DNA from: Rotaria socialis
Taxonomy: Eukaryota; Rotifera; Eurotatoria; Philodinida; Philodinidae
Reading direction: 5' to 3'
Length of the DNA: 64,000 nt
Assembly: GCA_905331475.1 (NCBI GenBank)
Contig: CAJNYU010000023.1
Location: 2,634-66,633 of the forward strand
Below, in pieces: positions 59,286-64,000 of the stretch. A program made the translations under genes and the position numbers. Under the pieces are notes generated by a model that saw nothing but the letters and a program-made list of their open reading frames with translations, was not told where the DNA came from and made no database searches. Positions within the stretch are counted from its first letter, which is position 1. Each line of letters begins with the position of its first letter.

Positions 59286-59661
59286 ATGGAAAATTTGGAG
59301 GAAGCAATGAATTCAAAGGCTCGAGCCTACACGATACCACAACCACAAATAAATAGATTTTCATATCAGAATCAAGTAATAGTGGCACCTGGAAAAATAC
59401 GTCAATATCTTCGATGGTCAATCGTGAACACTGTTCTAGGTTTTTTATTATTTGGTATGATAGCAATTGTACTGTCCCTTGTTGTGCGAAAACGTGCTCG
59501 AGGAAGAAGATTTCAACAAAGCGAAAAAATTAAGTACCATCACGCTTCTATGGAACATCTTCGTTTCTCTAGTGGGTACTGCAATTTGGGCCTATATTAT
59601 CTATTCTATTGTCGCTTCAGCAATTGGTACCAGTCGCATTCTCAAGAATAACTCGGGATAA
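59286..59661 (+). pseudogene. dispanin/CD225-family gene with apparent frameshift
   Basis: The frame from ATG 59286 encodes a hydrophilic start and then the first CD225 membrane segment (RWSIVNTVLGFLLFGMIAIV, LSLVVRK). The rest of the domain continues in the next frame: VLEEEDFNKAKKLSTITLLW, then VSLVGTAIWAYIIYSIVAS, ending at 59661. WSxxNT, GxIAIxxS and the acidic DxxxAKKxST linker are the marks of the CD225/dispanin family (IFITM, PRRT, SynDIG relatives), small two-helix membrane proteins. The frame must change near 59485-59500 (AAAAC context). No GT-AG intron restores it while keeping the EEEDF linker. It is a young pseudogene, an assembly error or an unusual splice. Poly(A) signal AATAAA at 59720. 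Confidence 0.7.
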
Positions 59662-60281
59662 TTCATTTTTTAAAAACATATTTTAAGTTTTGTGCTTTAG
59701 TACGCATTGTATATTTATAAATAAATAATATTCATTGTCAAACTTTTTCAACAGAGATTACTAGTAGGATGATTGCAAAAACTAAAAGCATTTTGATTGA
59801 AACATGATGAACATGTCTTTCCGCGCGCTGACATACGAATGCTCATAAGGGCCCAGAAATGGGGAAAAAGGTAATTTCACTGACCCCTAGTTTTATTAGA
59901 AACCCACATAAAAAGGAGCAGTTTGAACGTTCTTCGTAAGAAAATAATAATGAAAAGAAAAAAATCATGGTCTAGTTCTGGATTAGAAATTTCATTGCCA
60001 TCATCTGTACGTCAAACGTAATGTTGATGGTGACATCTATGATGTCATAGTCACCAATCATTATTGCACATAAAATTCCATTCCATTGCATCAGATGATG
60101 AAATAAAATACTTGTGATAATAATCAAACTGCAAAGATGAGGAAATATGAAGAAATAAATTTTTATTATAAAGTATAAATATGTTTATCTGACCACAGAA
60201 TTTAAATGTAAAATATTAATTTTCTATCATTTGTATGATTGTAATTTCACACCAAGCGTTAAAAACCGACCCATTCAACGA
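59662..60281. other. short intergenic region before RSF1
   Basis: AT-rich. An open frame runs in phase upstream of the chosen RSF1 start to 60231 without an ATG. No separate gene is seen. Confidence 0.45.
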
Positions 60282-63200
60282 ATGACTATCAAGCATCAAT
60301 GCATTGAAATCTGTGTAAACGAAAATGATATTGAGAAGGATCGACGACGAAAAGCTTTGCTCAATGATCCAAATTATGGAGTAGTGCTTTATTTCCTGGA
60401 TAAGTTTCGATCAATACTTGATTTACCGAATTATTTATTACAACGTTTTGAAGATCATCTTGTTAATTGCGAAGGGAAAAGTAAATTTCTTCAATAGATA
60501 ATTAGTCTCGAATAAAGATCTTGTTTAAATTAAGATTCATCACGTCTTATTGACTTTCATTTCACTCTTCTTAAACGATTATCTCTGGCAAGAAATGCTC
60601 AGCGTGACAAGTTCGATTCAATTGTTACTAAAGTAAATCAATCTTTTTCTTCTTTTTCTTCTTCTATTTTTGTTTTGCTCGCAAATAGTTTGCTGCTCGA
60701 TTTGATGTCAACGACAGTGAACATATAAAAACAACTGGCTATTTAAAAGCAAATGTCAATATAAAAATTCGAATAATAAAGGTAAATCAACATACGAAAT
60801 AGTAATTATCTGTATGCGTACTCATCACTTTTATGTAAATTTTATTTTTAGAATTTACTCGAAAGTCAATTTGAAACAAAGCAGATGTTAAAAAAATGTT
60901 TAATTGATAAATCCGCCTATGAACTCAAATCTTCACCATTAGGTCGTGATCGTTTTGGAGTTTCGTATTGGCTTTTTATGGTATGAAAATTTATTTAATG
61001 TAGTAATGAAGATTTCGATTGAATTATCATAGGATAAAGATTGTTTCGTGCGGTTATTTCGCGAAGATATTGATGTCGATCGAACATGGACTAATATTGC
61101 GACGTGAGTAGAAAAACTAGTTACAATCGGAAAGATTTCTTTATTCCATTTTGTAGAAACCGAGATGAATTAAAAAAATTTATTGAAATATTAATTGCTG
61201 ACCGTGTAGTTCGAAAGAAATTTCCTGGTAGGAAAAATGCGAAATTAAAATTCTCTATTGTTTATTTTACTCAATAGATTGGATTGTTAATTGTGAACAA
61301 TTTTCTCCTGTACTAACATCAGATGACTTTGAGCAAAATTATTTTCCTACTTCAGTCAGTCTAACAGAAGAAATGCAAACTATGTTGACTGATGATAGTG
61401 ATACAGATTTCCCAATAAAGAAAACACGTCGACAATCAACAGCTTCACAAAACTCATTAAATATGTATAAAGACTTCGAATCGATAGAAGAGAATCGTAA
61501 TAGTGATCAACAAGAAGAATCGTCTATTGATGATGTTTGTCCTTCGATACGTCGATCATCGCGACTTCGAAAACCAACAACAACTATTCCGCAGGTTTAA
61601 ACCAATAGTACATTGTAAACACGAATCTAATCCAAAAATCATTTCAGGCTTCTAGTGCAAAAAAGAAACGCCCAACAAAAAGTAAAAAGAATCTTTCAAA
61701 CATTCGTCGTAAAACGAAATCTCGAAGGCACGATTATCCATACTCATCGACATCAAGTTCAGATGAACATGTCGATTATTCATCCGAAGATGAATACGAT
61801 TCCGACGATTATCTTCCTGACCAATCGCAAATTGATTTCGATAACAATTTATTCCAATTAGAAGAAGTTGATGAAAAAACGATAGAATTTCGTTCAGCTA
61901 AAACAGCTCAAACATCAGCCCTTATAATATTTTGTTGTAAATGCTCAAAAGATGATCAACCGGAAGTTTTACTAATATGTGATGGTTGTAATGGTGCTTA
62001 TCATTTAGAATGTTTACATCCTGTACTTTTATCGGTACCTCAACATGAATGGTTTTGTCCATTGTGTGAACATAGAAAATTATCCAATAGTTTAATTGAA
62101 AAATTCAAAGAATTATTAATTAATTTGCATCAAACTGAAACAACACGAAGAATGTGTATGCTAAAAAAATCTTCGCCACGAAAAATTAAACCAAAAGTTT
62201 ATACCAGTGATGAGAGTATTACAGAATCTGAGCACGAAAATTCTATGAATAATGACGAATTAGCATTTCAAATAAATGATAATACTAATCTATCATCGTC
62301 TTGTACTACTGATGAAACTACTACTACATATAATATAAGTCAACGTGGTCGTCAGCGACATATTCGATTCGATATGAAAAAAATTTTCGATTCCCACGAT
62401 GAATTTAATATTGATTCAGATACTGATGATGAATATAAAAGTGATATTAATTCAGAAACAACGAAATTCAATTTACAACTACCTAACCAAATTACTCGTT
62501 TACTTCATCGCCGTCATCGATCACCAACAAAAAATCATCAACGAACAAGAACACTCACACAATATGTAAGTAATTTTAATGAGTGAACAAGACTTAGAGA
62601 AGATATTAGAATTTAAGTAGGTATATTGCTGAGGATTTTTCGAAATTTATCCATTCAATATATATTTTTAAAAAAAGCATGGACTGAAAAATGTAGCCCA
62701 CTGTACTGCAGTGGCATATGCTAGTCTTGACCGTCTCTCTTTTTGCGCCTGATACATTTTAACTATCTCAAATATGGGCAGAGAACTGATAGAAAAATAT
62801 CTTTTTTGTGTTCCTATTGAAATATTTCATTATTTTCTCTCTTATGCTAGAAATCAATTGATATTAATGAACAACTTGGCTCACCACTTGTTTATGTTAA
62901 TTCTGATGGAAATTCTGATCAAATAGAATCTTTTGTAACGAATTCTAAACAAACATCACAAATTGCACGTCGATGGAATTATGTTCAACGGCGTAGTCGA
63001 CTTAAAGTTATGAATATGAAATTATTAAATGAAACAATAGGACCTGAATGTGTTGATGAAAATGAATTATTTTGCCCGGATGATATGTCACTATCAAATG
63101 CTAATGATAGTTTAAGTAACAGTGAAATAAGAGATGAAGATAATTTAATGATGCATTCAAACATCAATTCAGTAGAATCAATAAATGTAGAATCAATTGA

Positions 63201-63617
63201 AAAATCTTCATCAAAAACCATTTTAAAAAAAGCAGACGCCAGTTTTGATCGACTTACTCGTGATATTCAATGTGCATTAACTGAGACAAATACATTTCCA
63301 AGTGTAACAAAAACTAAAGCCACGTGTGTTGAATTTTTTTCTTTGTCTTTACAATAGTTTAAAATTATATTTCTAGCAGTGATCAACAGCCTGTTAAACG
63401 AACCACCAAAATGCATCATTCGCTATATATGACAAAAGTTCCATATCGATCATTTCCATTGTCTTTGTTTCAATCATCTTGCAATGGATTTAATATTTTT
63501 AAAACGGAAGATTTTTCAAATTCTAAATCTCTTTCAACTACTATTCAAACATCCTCTTCATTGTCGCCTTTGAAAGATACAAATCTTGATCAAACATTAC
63601 CGACGATGGATATATAA
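60282..63617 (+). CDS. RSF1-like chromatin remodelling factor, 10 exons
   Basis: Exons 60282-60480, 60535-60632, 60689-60781, 60852-60980, 61033-61103, 61157-61227, 61278-61594, 61648-62565, 62851-63323, 63377-63617 give 869 residues with all phases consistent. The N-terminal part (GVVLYFLDKFRSILDLPNYL, then HFTLLKRLSLARNAQRDKF) is the DDT-like region. SSPLGRDRFGVSYWLFMDKD, VRLFRED, WTNIATNRDEL form the WHIM region, as in RSF1 (QPIGRDKDGLMYW...). A PHD finger at about 421-470 has Cys4-His-Cys3 spacing (CCKCSKDDQPEVLLICDGCN, YHLECLHP, WFCPLCEH). Acidic and basic low-complexity tails follow. RSF1 partners the ISWI ATPase SNF2H in nucleosome assembly and spacing. It is shorter than the vertebrate protein (about 1440), mostly in the disordered parts. 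The start is the first in-frame ATG. Confidence 0.92.
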
Positions 63618-64000
63618 TATTTGTTTCTATTGATTTTATTTTAGATTCTCAAATCAAGTCACATGTATTATTTTTTTGTATATATAGCTATTAGATACCG
63701 TATTTATGTTTGTGTCGACGATTAGCGCGTGTTACATGCTGAATACTAGAGTTAACGCTAAATAGAGAAGCATATCGATTATTATTATACTAAATTTTGT
63801 TTTATGGTTATGATATCTAAATAATTTGCTTATATTAATAGAATTGGTTATTTGATTTATCATAAATAAATAATACTCAATCTCTAATTGATGATTTTAG
63901 GAAAAATATATAGATACGAATCTAGTACTAAGTCTATGTATGATATAAAGGGTGTAGGTGTGGCTCCATTGGTATTTAACTAATCGAGCAGTCCCTTATA
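63618..64000. other. RSF1 3' flank
   Basis: AT-rich, with poly(A) signal AATAAA at 63865-63870 and a TGTAGGTGTGGC stretch near 63954 that loosely recalls TGTGGG. No tRNA cloverleaf could be folded in the last 60 bases. Confidence 0.45.

Noticed and set aside
63940..64000. Possible tRNA at the right edge
   Set aside because: No acceptor stem, anticodon arm or T-loop consensus could be folded from the visible bases.

Overview
The window looks like an AT-rich animal (metazoan) nuclear genome, most likely a bdelloid rotifer. Reasons: the genes belong to animal or eukaryotic families (PRRC2/BAT2, PARP16, MEK5-like kinase, RSF1, GPCR, dispanin, and remnants of MPDZ/PATJ and SF3B1); they are split by many 45-100 bp GT-AG introns; intergenic DNA is very AT-rich with CA/TA/GA microsatellites; and short TGTGGG-like tracts, the telomere unit known from bdelloids, are scattered in it. 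The bdelloid assignment is inference; the animal assignment is firm.

Layout. 1-7.1 kb is a repeat-rich accessory block: a 2.66 kb foldback element (1273-3930), degenerate tandem repeats, and a broken two-PDZ MPDZ/PATJ-like fragment interrupted by a GGTCCGG-rich insertion. 8.0-31.0 kb is gene-rich: a 22-exon PRRC2 homologue (+), PARP16 homologue (+, 5 exons), an intronless MAP2K5-like PB1-kinase (-), an unrecognised two-exon disordered protein (+), an intronless Thg1-like 3'-5' nucleotidyltransferase (-) and a small unknown protein (+). 31-38.7 kb holds a two-exon GPCR (-) with a hAT-like MITE in its intron and a DUF4139-type protein (-, 3 exons). 40-54.4 kb has two copies of a ~1.5 kb duplication, each encoding a multi-pass membrane protein (-), with between them an SF3B1 pseudogene, a gene fragment cut by a MITE, and several foldback elements; then an M28 peptidase with PA domain (-). 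55.2-58.2 kb is a 3.1 kb foldback element. 59.3-63.6 kb carries a dispanin/CD225 gene with an apparent frameshift and a 10-exon RSF1 homologue (+).

Exon models were built by hand from GT-AG sites with phase checking. In every multi-exon model offered, the summed coding length is a multiple of three and the frame stays open.

The most interesting signal is two families of foldback elements. Family 1 (1273-3930; 47360-49456) has CAAGGGGGAAAAA-like ends, element-specific minisatellites in the same orientation at both ends, and a large internal palindrome. Family 2 (45920-46227; 46906-47224; 55161-58249) shares CCCAGGTCR ends flanked by 2-bp target-site duplications (AT, CT, GA), while each interior is a different self-complementary low-complexity sequence. 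The genes look like ordinary independent housekeeping and signalling genes; no single pathway unites them.
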